This document shows, piece by piece, positions 1 to 7,930 of a DNA stretch of 49,243 nt. The position numbers and the translations under genes were made by a program. The stretch is from Sphingomonas ginsenosidimutans (GTDB lineage Bacteria; Pseudomonadota; Alphaproteobacteria; Sphingomonadales; Sphingomonadaceae): positions 1 through 49,243 of the forward strand of contig NZ_NWVD01000014.1 in the NCBI RefSeq assembly GCF_002374835.1. The letters run 5' to 3'. How positions within the stretch are numbered: position 1 is the stretch's first letter; every line of letters begins with the position of its first letter. The notes below the pieces were generated by a model. That model was not told the origin of the DNA and ran no database searches. It worked only from the letters and a program-made list of their open reading frames with translations.

Positions 1-186
1 ATCCTTCATCCGACGCGCCTGATCCGTCTTCAGGCCGCCATATTCCTTGCGCCAGCGGTAATACGTCTGCTCGCTGACTGCGATGCGCCGGCATGCCTCA
101 GCAGTCGTGCCGCCCTGGCCCAGCATGATCTCCGCCTCACGCAGCTTGCCGATGATCTCCTCCGGCTTGTGCTTCTTCGCTGGCAT
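1..186 (-). CDS. IS3-family transposase OrfA, N-terminal part
   Basis: The first 62 codons are visible. The protein opens MPAKKHKPEEIIGKLREAE, followed by a helix-turn-helix containing TTAEACRRIAVSEQTYYRW and then KEYGGLKTDQARRMKD. This is the HTH_Tnp_1 DNA-binding domain of IS3-family OrfA proteins (often about 90 residues), which bind the terminal repeats and are joined to OrfB by frameshifting. The start is the ATG whose codon occupies 186-184. The C-terminus, the leucine zipper and the frameshift site lie beyond the window edge. Confidence 0.85.
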   Translation of the reverse strand, partial: MPAKKHKPEEIIGKLREAEIMLGQGGTTAEACRRIAVSEQTYYRWRKEYGGLKTDQARRMKD

Positions 187-249
187 TCGTTGTCCCTTCC
201 TTGGTCCAGACTGTCATAGTCGATGGACCACTCAGAAGGGGGCAGCTCA
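1..249 (-). mobile_element. IS3-family insertion sequence, 5' end only (runs off the window)
   Basis: The left edge lies inside an IS3-family element transcribed leftward. Its outer end appears to be at about 249: on the minus strand the element would begin TGAGCTGCCCCCTTCTGAG, which fits the TG-start terminal repeats of IS3-type elements. Directly outside, the minus strand is in frame with an ardA gene whose reading is lost at this point. The rest of the element, including orfB and the other terminal repeat, is not in the window, so the target duplication cannot be tested here. The boundary is inferred from the end-like sequence plus the break in ardA. Confidence 0.7.
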
Positions 250-388
250 AGAGCATGGCGGCAACCTCGGCCCTGATCTCGTCGGTATCCTGATCCGCGT
301 CGATCCAGGCACCATGCAGATAGCCGTTGTTGTAGGCGGCAAGGCAGGCAACGTAGATGCGGGGGTTGCTTTCGGCTGCGTCGGTCAT
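250..388 (-). pseudogene. ardA: ardA antirestriction gene, 5' fragment cut by the IS3 element
   Basis: From the ATG at 388 the minus strand encodes about 46 residues that include RIYVACLAAYNNGYLHGAW, then IDADQDTDEIRAEVAAML. This is the typical start of ArdA, an acidic DNA-mimic protein of about 165-180 residues, carried by plasmids and integrative elements, that blocks type I restriction enzymes. A purine-rich GAGAG sits just upstream of the start. The similarity stops at about 250, exactly where the IS3-like end begins, and the reading then continues into insertion-sequence DNA. The remaining two thirds are either beyond the IS or lost. The fragment identifies the left flank as former conjugative-element DNA. 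Confidence 0.8.
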
Positions 389-735
389 CTCTCTGTTCCT
401 CGGAGCTTGGGGTTCAGAGCAGCGAAGCGCCGCTCCTGAACCCCTGCCCGTCGGCGAGACCGGGGGGTGTAAGGCGCAAGGGCGGGCGGGACGGAGGGGG
501 ATCACCCGGCCTGCACGGAACGGAGGAACGACGTGTAGGAAGGCCGGGGATACCGTCCCGCCCGAGCGTCAGCGACCCCTTGCGCCGCGCCCGGGGGCAG
601 CGCCCCCAAGCAATCGGTGTGGCATGAGTGAAGGTGATTGCCGGCAGTGAAGCAGGAGCACGATGCCCAAGTCCACCAAGCCCGAAGGCCGCCCATCCTG
701 ATTCTCGACCTGAGCGCCCGAACAACGCCCAACCC
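389..735. other. Non-coding stretch between the ardA remnant and the RHH operon
   Basis: I see no convincing gene here. Reading frames exist on both strands, but their products are arginine/proline/glycine-rich and have no recognisable domain. At 593-607 there is a GGGGGC-AGC-GCCCCC hairpin without a T tract, so I do not call it a terminator. The part next to 388 must hold the promoter of ardA, but I cannot point to a convincing box. Confidence 0.5.
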
Positions 736-820
736 ATAGTCAAATTGACAATCATGATTTAATGTCTTATTGATTTGATGAATTCATTAGGCGCAAAGCC
801 TTGGCGGGAGGGGCTTTGGG
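736..820 (+). promoter_or_regulatory. AT-rich promoter and possible operator of the RHH-methyltransferase operon
   Basis: An abruptly AT-rich stretch precedes the operon. It contains TTGACA at 745-750, which can act as a -35 box, with T/A-rich candidates for the -10 between about 765 and 773, though no perfect TATAAT. A 10-bp perfect palindrome, ATGAATTCAT, lies at 778-787, just downstream of the predicted -10, where a repressor could block transcription. The first gene encodes a ribbon-helix-helix protein, a class that often binds short palindromes and autoregulates. A strong GGGAGGGG ribosome binding site follows, before the ATG at 821. The assignment is by position and sequence only. Confidence 0.5.
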
Positions 821-1042
821 ATGTCTAAAAGACCTGGCAAGGTACAGGACGCCATGTCTGACGGTGAACCTGAAGTGCCGTTGCAGGTCACTGTGCCAAA
901 GCGTGTCAAACATGCGCTCGACCTAAAATCCGTGGAAACAGGACGCACTCGCCGCGCGCTCGTGCTTGAGGCTTTGCGAGAGGTTGGGGTTCCCGTCACC
1001 GACGACGAAATTGCTGGACGTCGGGGAGCGAAGAAGCGATGA
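821..1042 (+). CDS. Small ribbon-helix-helix-type DNA-binding protein
   Basis: This 73-residue protein has the layout of an RHH transcription factor. A short beta strand LQVTVP lies at about residues 21-26. A helix (KRVKHALDLKSVE), a glycine turn (ETGRT) and a second helix (RRALVLEALREVG) follow, and the tail is basic. RHH proteins dimerise through the strand to contact operator DNA and commonly act as autorepressors or partition/antitoxin regulators. Here the gene heads a four-gene operon, and its TGA overlaps the ATG of the methyltransferase by four bases. A role like that of a restriction-modification controller protein is therefore an inference from context. The strong upstream purine box supports the ATG at 821. 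Confidence 0.7.
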   Translation: MSKRPGKVQDAMSDGEPEVPLQVTVPKRVKHALDLKSVETGRTRRALVLEALREVGVPVTDDEIAGRRGAKKR

Positions 1043-2349
1043 CCATAACAACGTTACGGCAACGGCTACTTGCACTTGAAGCGGAGCCTCCGAAGGCTTG
1101 GCGTGTGACGGGTGCCCACGCCCGGCCCAATTTGCATGGACTCCTTCGCTATCCGGCAATGATGGTTCCTTGCATGCAAGGCGACATCATCGATGTCATC
1201 CTCGATCACAAGCCAGGAGCTTGTAGAGTTCTGGACCCGTTCGTCGGGTCCGGCACGGTTATGACAGAAGCCTTGGTGCGCGATCTGGATTTTACTGGAG
1301 TGGATATAAATCCGCTCGCCGCGCTTGTTTGTGAAGCTAAGGCAGCGATTGATGCAGGTGCAGACGTTGAGGGTGCCGCACAGATCGTCCTATCGACGCT
1401 CCGGCGCGACGTGTGCGAGTCGATCGAAGTTGAATTTCCTGGAAGAGCAAAATGGTTTGACGACGAGAGCGCAGTAAAGTTCTCTACGTTGCGCCGGGCA
1501 ATTATCCAAGTGGGGGACAAAGGAGCGCGGAAGGTCATGTGGACGGTCTTTGCCGAGACCGTGCGACTTTGCTCAAATAGCCGGACTAGCACTTACAAAC
1601 TTCACATCCGCGCTCTGGGTGATCGAGTTGGTGCTGATCGTGTGCTCCAGACGTTTGAGACCAATCTGCGTCAATCTCTCATGCGGGTTAGAGAATATCG
1701 AGCGTTGATTGATGCGCGGGGGGATAAACGACCTTCGGTTCGGATCATATGCGACGATGCAAGGAAGGCCGCTCTTGATTGGCCAGAAACAGACCATCAG
1801 TTGCTAGTTACGTCGCCGCCCTATGGCGATAACCAGACGACGATCCCTTATGGCCAGTTTTCCTACCTAGCTATGCGGTGGATTCCTCAAGAAGACCTGC
1901 CTGGCGCTGGCACTTACAAGTTGATGGCCAATACAAACGCACTCGATTCCGTTAGCCTCGGCGGGACCGTTCGCGGTGCCGAAGAAAAGGAGGCCTGTGT
2001 GAGAGCCGCATCCCCACACTTCGACGCATTCGTTCGGGAAGCCGAGCGCACAGACCGCAAGCGCGCCGTTCGCAAAGTGTCGAGCTTTATAAGTGACTTC
2101 ACCGATGCCCTGACCCATATGCGAGCGAGTTCATCTGGAACGGCGCATTGGGTGTTAACCACAGGGAATCGAACGGCGGCCGGCCTGACCGTGCCGTTTG
2201 ACGCGATTTGCAAGGATATAGTCGCCGGACTGGGCGGTAAGCCAATTGCAGCCCTGCGTCGTGAGCTTCCAAGTAAGCGCATGCCGTCTCGCAATTCTCA
2301 GGGTGTTATGATCACTACCGAAACTACCACAGTCGTCGAGTTCAGTTGA
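1039..2349 (+). CDS. SAM-dependent DNA methyltransferase (N4-cytosine/N6-adenine type)
   Basis: The 436-residue protein has the S-adenosylmethionine-binding motif I DPFVGSGT at about residues 66-73, motif II GVDIN at 87-91, and catalytic motif IV TSPPYGDN at 258-265. SPPY is the signature of exocyclic-amino DNA methylases (N4mC or N6mA). Motif I precedes motif IV with nearly 190 residues between, so the target-recognition region probably lies in that interval or after motif IV. The start overlaps the preceding RHH gene (ATGA), and the stop overlaps the ATG of the GHKL gene (TGATG), which indicates translational coupling. Codon use is more A/T-rich than in the flanking chromosome. No restriction endonuclease gene follows. 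Host protection by modification is the likely role; the recognition sequence cannot be read from the sequence. Confidence 0.85.
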   Translation: MTITTLRQRLLALEAEPPKAWRVTGAHARPNLHGLLRYPAMMVPCMQGDIIDVILDHKPGACRVLDPFVGSGTVMTEALVRDLDFTGVDINPLAALVCEAKAAIDAGADVEGAAQIVLSTLRRDVCESIEVEFPGRAKWFDDESAVKFSTLRRAIIQVGDKGARKVMWTVFAETVRLCSNSRTSTYKLHIRALGDRVGADRVLQTFETNLRQSLMRVREYRALIDARGDKRPSVRIICDDARKAALDWPETDHQLLVTSPPYGDNQTTIPYGQFSYLAMRWIPQEDLPGAGTYKLMANTNALDSVSLGGTVRGAEEKEACVRAASPHFDAFVREAERTDRKRAVRKVSSFISDFTDALTHMRASSSGTAHWVLTTGNRTAAGLTVPFDAICKDIVAGLGGKPIAALRRELPSKRMPSRNSQGVMITTETTTVVEFS

Positions 2350-4961
2350 TGGCTGTAGAGCCCGATCAGGAAGCCGAACTGAAGGTCGGCGCTCACGTTT
2401 TGGTCCAACTCGGCAGCGAGTTGGTCACGGACGTCGAGCAGGCAATCCTCGAATGCGTCAAGAACGCCTACGACGCGGACGCCCCAGGATGCAAGATCGA
2501 CATTGACACGCGCGAAGCCGGATCAAAACTAGAGATTGGTACAGTCGACAAGTATTGGGGCTTCAATAGCCCCAGCGAGACTGTTACGGTCGAGATGCTC
2601 GGCAAGGATGGCCAACTGCTCGCAGCTCGTCCCGACACTGGCGATGCCGAGATCATCCGGAGGTTGAACTATACGGGGCGCATTACTATCGAGGACAAGG
2701 GCGACGGCCTTGATCCGGCACAACTACGGAGTTCTTGGCTTGTCATCAGCCGCTCCAGCAAGCGTAGCGCTGCCGGGAGCCAGAAAAGCAAAACTAAGAA
2801 AGGCCGCACCCCGCTTGGCGACAAGGGCCTCGGCCGTCTTGGCTCTATGAAACTTGGGGATATTCTCCGAATTGAGACTGCGACTTCAACGGCCGCACCG
2901 TTGGCGGTCGCCGAGTTTCGGTGGGCTGACTGCGAAGCAGCGCGAACGGTCGATCAGATTCCGGTGTTTATGGACTCTCTGCCGAACGATGAGCGTTTCA
3001 AGGGCACTAGAGTTTCGGTCTTTGGTCTACGAGACCTTCCAGAGTGGCGCCGCAAAGATCGTATTGTCGAAATTACCCGCAGCCTGGCGCGACTAATTTC
3101 ACCGTTCGAAGCCACGTCGACTTTTCCAGTCGGCATTACGTTGGATGGTCATGATCAATCGCTAATTTCAGTCACAGATGAGCTTCTGAAGCGGGCAGTG
3201 GCCGAGTTCATATTTGAGTGGAAGGACGACGAAGCTGACTCCGCAAAGCGCATCCTCGTAGCGACAGCCCGTTTCAGAAAGAGCCTTTTTACCTCAGAGC
3301 GCAGCCGCAAGAACCGGGAGCGCACTGCTGCGGTATTTGGCCGGGATCGCGGTGCCGGCTTCGCCGAAGCTTTGAAGTCCTATGGGCGGCTCAAACCCTA
3401 CCGTGAGAAACATATTGATCTTGACGGCGCATGGTTCGTGGAACTCAAGCGCACATATCAATGGTCGGACATGCAGCTCGACACGGGCGCCGCGCTCGTA
3501 GACCCCGGCCCGTTTTCAGGTGCGTTCTACTTTTTCCATCTGGACAAATTAGGACCCGAGGACGGCGACATTGCTGACATCGATGCGCCGGCTGCTGCGG
3601 GCATCGGCATCGACCGCCAATTGCTCAAAGATATGACTGGAATTTCCATCCTTCGCGACGGCTTCCGTGTTCGATCGCAGGGAGACTGGCTCGGCCTATC
3701 CCAGTCGATGACCTCCGGCAGCACCTACGGGATGCGCGTCGACAATACCGTTGGCTACTTCGCGCTAACCGGCGAGCAGAACTACAAGCTGGTTGAGAAA
3801 TCAGACCGAGAAGGCTTCGTCGAGGATGCTGCCTATCGAGGCTTTATGCAAGTAGCGAAATACTGCCGAAGTTTCGCGAACGAAAGCCTCGAACAAGTGC
3901 GACGAGCACTCGATGACTATTATAAGCGCCTTTTGAGTTCGGGAGAGGTAACGGGCAATGATGGGTCGCCAGTCAACACCTTTGACGCACTAGAAAGTGG
4001 AATAAAATCCACTGAGCATGCGCGCGACGACGCGGGACGAATTGCTGCTGAACTCCAAGCCGATCTAGATCGCCTCGAGCGAGAAGCGGCTGTGGGGGGC
4101 GCAAACGCTGAGGCGGCCGGCCGGGCGCTAATTGTGGCCAATCGGGCAGTTGCGGCCATGCACAGCGTGCAAATTAAACTCACTGATGGTGCCCGTGCCG
4201 GTGCAAACCTCGTCCGCTTGCGCCAAGAGTTCGATGAAAAGGACGAGCAAACCATTGCTCTATTCGAAAGCGCCGCAGTGGGCTTGAGCGCTCGCGGTCT
4301 CGCTCACGAACTCCGAACCCACCTGACCGAAATTCGTCAGCGGACCTCAGCTATCGAACAAGCTTCCAAGGCAGGGGCAAGCGCATTCCTGCCCCATCTG
4401 CGGGCGATCCGCGCTTCATGCACTGCAATTTCAAGTGCTGCGGCACTGATCGATCCCATGCTGCCGCGCTCGCGATCCGTAAAGGAGACGATAGCCCTAC
4501 GAGCTTTCGTCGAGGACTTTTTCAAGGGTCGCAGCTCTATATATGAGCGTGCCGGCATCGCTATTCGGATCACGGGAACTGGGACGACAGTCAGAGCGAA
4601 CCGCCCGCGCCTCACGCAGGTGTTCGACAATCTCGTCCGAAACAGCGCTTATTGGCTACGTCGGGGCGAGGTAACAGGTCAAGTTAAGCGTCCAAAAGAA
4701 ATCATGGTGCACTTGACGGCCGGCGGCTTCATCGTCGCGGATAGCGGACCAGGCGTCGATCCAGACTATGAGTCGTCACTGTTCGAAATCTTCGTCACCG
4801 CCAAGCCGGAGCGCGACACTGGCCAGGGATTAGGGCTTTTCATCGTGACCGAGCTACTCCGCGCCGATGGCTGTGAAATCTCGCTCCTTCCTGACCGAAA
4901 CGAGGACGGACGGCTCTATCGCTTTGCTGTAAACCTTCGCCCTCTGGTGGTACGCGCATGA
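2349..4961 (+). CDS. Large dual-GHKL ATPase: MORC/Hsp90-like N-terminus, histidine-kinase-like C-terminus
   Basis: An 870-residue protein with two ATP-binding GHKL modules. The N-terminal one has the N-box ECVKNAYDADA (E35, N39), the DxGxG motif EDKGDGL near 116-121, and a glycine loop LGDKGLGRLG near 157-165, as in Hsp90, MutL and MORC ATPases. A mixed region follows, then an alpha-helical stretch at about 550-640. The C-terminal part looks like a sensor kinase: an H-box-like GLAHELRTHL with H653, N-box QVFDNLVRNSAYW (N761, N765), G1 ADSGPGV (D798) and G2 GQGLGLFIV (825-833). No membrane segment is seen, so it should be cytoplasmic. I start at ATG 2349, which overlaps the methyltransferase stop; a TTG lies one codon upstream. 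The stop overlaps the receiver gene. MORC-like GHKL proteins are known from bacterial restriction-modification operons; the combination with a kinase-like module is the unusual feature. Confidence 0.8.
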   Translation: MAVEPDQEAELKVGAHVLVQLGSELVTDVEQAILECVKNAYDADAPGCKIDIDTREAGSKLEIGTVDKYWGFNSPSETVTVEMLGKDGQLLAARPDTGDAEIIRRLNYTGRITIEDKGDGLDPAQLRSSWLVISRSSKRSAAGSQKSKTKKGRTPLGDKGLGRLGSMKLGDILRIETATSTAAPLAVAEFRWADCEAARTVDQIPVFMDSLPNDERFKGTRVSVFGLRDLPEWRRKDRIVEITRSLARLISPFEATSTFPVGITLDGHDQSLISVTDELLKRAVAEFIFEWKDDEADSAKRILVATARFRKSLFTSERSRKNRERTAAVFGRDRGAGFAEALKSYGRLKPYREKHIDLDGAWFVELKRTYQWSDMQLDTGAALVDPGPFSGAFYFFHLDKLGPEDGDIADIDAPAAAGIGIDRQLLKDMTGISILRDGFRVRSQGDWLGLSQSMTSGSTYGMRVDNTVGYFALTGEQNYKLVEKSDREGFVEDAAYRGFMQVAKYCRSFANESLEQVRRALDDYYKRLLSSGEVTGNDGSPVNTFDALESGIKSTEHARDDAGRIAAELQADLDRLEREAAVGGANAEAAGRALIVANRAVAAMHSVQIKLTDGARAGANLVRLRQEFDEKDEQTIALFESAAVGLSARGLAHELRTHLTEIRQRTSAIEQASKAGASAFLPHLRAIRASCTAISSAAALIDPMLPRSRSVKETIALRAFVEDFFKGRSSIYERAGIAIRITGTGTTVRANRPRLTQVFDNLVRNSAYWLRRGEVTGQVKRPKEIMVHLTAGGFIVADSGPGVDPDYESSLFEIFVTAKPERDTGQGLGLFIVTELLRADGCEISLLPDRNEDGRLYRFAVNLRPLVVRA

Positions 4962-6850
4962 CGATGCAGGTCTCTCAAGCACTGGAAATCCTGGGCGCGA
5001 AGCGGGTCATTTGGATTGATGACCGCTTCAATACGACGCCTGCTCAGCTTGCTGTCTTGCTGACTAACAGTCTCGAAATCGCGCAGGCTTGCGAAATAGC
5101 CGAGTTGGAGGACGCACTCGCCGGTTACGAGTTCGACGCAGCCGGCGCGGTGCAAACGATCACCCAAATCTTGACGGACCTTGGTGGCGAGCGAATGGAA
5201 GAGATTCGCGCCACCTTCTTTGCAAAGGAGAAGGCAGAGAAGGATTTTCCGACCAACGAACTCTCGGCCGATGCTATTGCCAAAGCCTGCCAGTTAATGG
5301 GTGTGACGGAAAACGACAAATGGACGTTTGAAAAGGCGGACCAAGATTTACCGGGTCTATGTGCGGCAGGCGATGCCGAAACCAGCTACGTCGTCGACCT
5401 AAACGAGTCCGGCGGATCGCCCACGCGCGGTTTAGATATGCTAAAGGTCCTATGGGCCGAAAACTCGCAGGGGACCGCCTTCATCCTCACTCACGAAACT
5501 GACGTGAGCGGAGAAGCAAAGACCGAGGAAGAATTGCGCGCGCAACTCCAGGACCTTGGTGGTCTCGGCTTACCTGTCTGCGTCATCGCGAAGGAACGTC
5601 TCTCCGACAAAGCGGAAGATGACGAAGGGATGGCGGAGGCGCTAAAGGTTGGGGTGAAGCGGGCCGGCCTCCGACGGAGCATGCACCAAGTCTTGCATCG
5701 AGCAAGGGAGACCTTGCAATCGGCGATCGATAGCGCCGCCTTGAGCTTGCTCACTATTCCGCCTGAACAACTTGAGGCCCACGTTTTCGAGCGCGGTTAC
5801 AAGGAAGGCGTGTCGGAACTGCATGTTGTAGAGCGGGCGATCGCGGCGCATATCGGCAAAGAAGCTCGTGCCTTCTTCGGTGGAGACGAGCAAGTCCAGA
5901 TCAACGTCCAACGCCTTCGTGCCTTGCGTGCCATCCCCCTTCAGAAGCGCGCTTCCGAGCCCGAGCCACACCTGGCCGCATTCCGTGAGGCTGAGGTTTG
6001 GGAATCCGACGTTTTCCTCAACAAGGCGTTGACTCCCATCGCGTGCGGGGACGTGTTTGAAGTTGACAGCGACGAGGCGTCAACAAAAGGCAGCAAGCAG
6101 AAATTCGTCTTACTCGGACAACCCTGTGACATTTCACTCCGTCCTGAAGAAAAGCGACGCGCCCAAGATACTGCTTTTCTCATCCCGCTAAAGACCAAAG
6201 CAATGCCTGTGAAGGGGGAGCCTAGCGCCAAAGAGCCGCTACTGCCCTTCACCCTCGGCGGCGAGCAATGGGCTTGCGATTTCCGAAACGCGAGCATCGC
6301 CCGCCTGTCGATACTCGATCTCGCATCCTTCCGATCAGACGGGCGAGTGCGGATTGATGACGGCCATATAGCTCCCGCAGGTCTCCTTGTCGCTCAGCAG
6401 AAATTCTACGAAGATCGCACTAAGCTCGCGACCGATGCGCTTGGTGATGCAAGCGTGAGGCCGGCAGTCGGGCAAGTCTCGGTTGGTTTACAGCTCACCT
6501 TTGCGACGGCCGATGCCTTCAAATATATTCACTCCCCAGTTTTCGAGGATGCGTCCAAGCAGAAGATCAACGGGGAGTCGATCAACAGGCCCAAGCGGGC
6601 AACATGGCGGCTCCGGCGTTGCGGACGCGTCCGCATGCCTTATGCCGCTGCGCTATTGGATCTTTATACCAGCGTCATGAGCCGGCAGGCGTTTGACCTG
6701 GACTTTATGTCTCCAGGGCTCGACTCCGCTGGAGAAGCTGAAAAATCGACTTCATCGCCTAAACCAGAAATCCAAGGTTCCGTTTCGGCTGCGCCGGCGG
6801 AGCCAGGAGCTCAGGCCGCGAAGGCCGCCACCGATCCGAGCAAAAAATAG
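4958..6850 (+). CDS. Receiver-like protein with large insertion and unassigned C-terminal domain
   Basis: The 630-residue protein begins with a divergent response-regulator fold. VIWIDDRF (D21, D22) matches the first strand and acidic pair, YVVDLN (D147) the phosphorylatable aspartate, GTAFILTHE (T178) the fourth strand, and PVCVIAKE (K211) the conserved lysine strand. About 100 residues are inserted between the first strand and the D147 strand, which is unusual for a receiver of about 120 residues. A helical linker (about 220-345) leads to a beta-rich region containing VLLGQPCDISLR (about 383-394), which I cannot assign. The tail from about 590 is low-complexity, Ala/Pro/Ser/Lys-rich. The ATG overlaps the GHKL stop (ATGA). 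Kinase-to-receiver phosphotransfer from the upstream protein is an inference. The C-terminal half is the best place to look for an effector activity. Confidence 0.7.
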   Translation: MTMQVSQALEILGAKRVIWIDDRFNTTPAQLAVLLTNSLEIAQACEIAELEDALAGYEFDAAGAVQTITQILTDLGGERMEEIRATFFAKEKAEKDFPTNELSADAIAKACQLMGVTENDKWTFEKADQDLPGLCAAGDAETSYVVDLNESGGSPTRGLDMLKVLWAENSQGTAFILTHETDVSGEAKTEEELRAQLQDLGGLGLPVCVIAKERLSDKAEDDEGMAEALKVGVKRAGLRRSMHQVLHRARETLQSAIDSAALSLLTIPPEQLEAHVFERGYKEGVSELHVVERAIAAHIGKEARAFFGGDEQVQINVQRLRALRAIPLQKRASEPEPHLAAFREAEVWESDVFLNKALTPIACGDVFEVDSDEASTKGSKQKFVLLGQPCDISLRPEEKRRAQDTAFLIPLKTKAMPVKGEPSAKEPLLPFTLGGEQWACDFRNASIARLSILDLASFRSDGRVRIDDGHIAPAGLLVAQQKFYEDRTKLATDALGDASVRPAVGQVSVGLQLTFATADAFKYIHSPVFEDASKQKINGESINRPKRATWRLRRCGRVRMPYAAALLDLYTSVMSRQAFDLDFMSPGLDSAGEAEKSTSSPKPEIQGSVSAAPAEPGAQAAKAATDPSKK

Positions 6851-7084
6851 TCGCGCAAGAGCTCGGTCGGCGGCGGAACGCGAAGCGTTGGCGAATTGCT
6901 TAGGGGAGGGCTATGGCGTAGACATAGTTCTCATCATCACTCGGCGCGGCGCGCCATTTTCAACCCGAAGGTAACGACGTGGGCAGTCTCGCCTCGGTCG
7001 GCCTTGTCAGGCAATCAGGCCGACAATAGCTGCGTCCGGGAGCGTCGTCTTCGTGGATGGCGCGCGGCGGGGAATTCCGCGGCA
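6851..7084. other. Intergenic junction between the accessory block and the phosphonate locus
   Basis: I see no gene in these 234 bases, which lie between the convergent ends of the receiver-like gene and the GntR gene. Base composition changes around here from the lower-GC operon to the high-GC chromosome type, so the right boundary of the acquired block probably lies in this gap. I found neither a direct repeat matching the left flank nor a convincing terminator. Confidence 0.4.
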
Positions 7085-7888
7085 TCAGGATCGAATGTCG
7101 AGATCGACATGAACCCTGATCGCGTCGTGACGCCAATATTCGTGATCGTATTCGATGACACGTCCCTCGGCATCAAAGCTGGTCCGCACGACCAGCAATC
7201 CGGGGGTGCCCGGCTTGACGTTCAGCATGTCGGCGATGGACGTCGTGAGCGCACATGGACGCATATCGACGCGGTTGCGCACCACTTTCAGCGCATATTC
7301 CGTGCCGAGAATGCGAGTGAGCGAGCCGCCGAGATCATGCTGCTCCAGTCCCGGGGCAAGCGCCGGATCGACGACGATTCGTTCGATCAGGACAGCTCGA
7401 CCGTCGATCGAGCGTCGGCGGGTGAGATGATGTAGCGGCGTACCGGGAACGACACGAAAGACGTCCGCCACGCCCATCGGTGCCGCCACACTCTCGATCG
7501 ATAGCAATTCGGTCGAGGGTGTGCGCTGCTGGTCGATGACATAGGACATGAAACCGGTCCAGCGCGTCGGATCATAAGTGATCGCTGGCGGCGAGACGTA
7601 CCAGCCGCTGCGGTCGCGGCGGTAGATCAGCCCCTCCGCCTCAAGCTGGAACAGCGCCTCGCGGATCGTGCCGCGTGCGGTTCCGGTGTCGGTCTGCAAC
7701 TGGCGTTCCGACGGCAGGCGGGCGCCGGCGGCCAGCTTTCCCATCGCGATCGCGCTGGCGATCTGGTCGCGCAGCGCGAGGTAATGCGGGCGGCCGTCTT
7801 CCCCCCCACGGCCGCCCGGCAATGTCAGTCCCGATGGCATCGACGATGTGCGACCTCTGCGAACGATGGCACCGCTGCTAGGCCGCAT
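7085..7888 (-). CDS. GntR-family transcriptional regulator with UTRA ligand domain (PhnF/HutC type)
   Basis: The protein has a GntR winged helix at about residues 34-98 (HYLALRDQIASAIAMGK, then LPSERQLQTDTGTARGTIREAL) and a C-terminal UTRA effector domain ending with RVIEYDHEYWRHDAIRVHVD, the HutC/PhnF subfamily layout. The gene begins just behind the TonB-receptor stop on the same strand, so it is probably in the same transcript. PhnF-type regulators bind TGGT-type palindromes and often control organophosphonate genes. Two identical TGGTATAGTCCA sites lie in this locus, which makes this protein their likely ligand-responsive repressor (inference). The start is uncertain: I use the ATG at 7888; a TTG at 7903 and an ATG at 7840 are alternatives, and the purine box is spaced poorly for all of them. 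Confidence 0.85.
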   Translation of the reverse strand: MRPSSGAIVRRGRTSSMPSGLTLPGGRGGEDGRPHYLALRDQIASAIAMGKLAAGARLPSERQLQTDTGTARGTIREALFQLEAEGLIYRRDRSGWYVSPPAITYDPTRWTGFMSYVIDQQRTPSTELLSIESVAAPMGVADVFRVVPGTPLHHLTRRRSIDGRAVLIERIVVDPALAPGLEQHDLGGSLTRILGTEYALKVVRNRVDMRPCALTTSIADMLNVKPGTPGLLVVRTSFDAEGRVIEYDHEYWRHDAIRVHVDLDIRS

Positions 7889-7930
7889 TGCGGCGATGCT
7901 CAACCCTCCGCCCCGAACGGGCGGTCGGGA

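Noticed and set aside
593..607. GGGGGC-AGC-GCCCCC hairpin as a terminator
   Set aside because: The stem is short and no T tract follows on either strand.
7904..7930. CCGCCC-GGGCGG hairpin after the first TonB receptor as a terminator
   Set aside because: It has no T tract and lies just before the co-directional GntR gene, where a strong stop is not expected.
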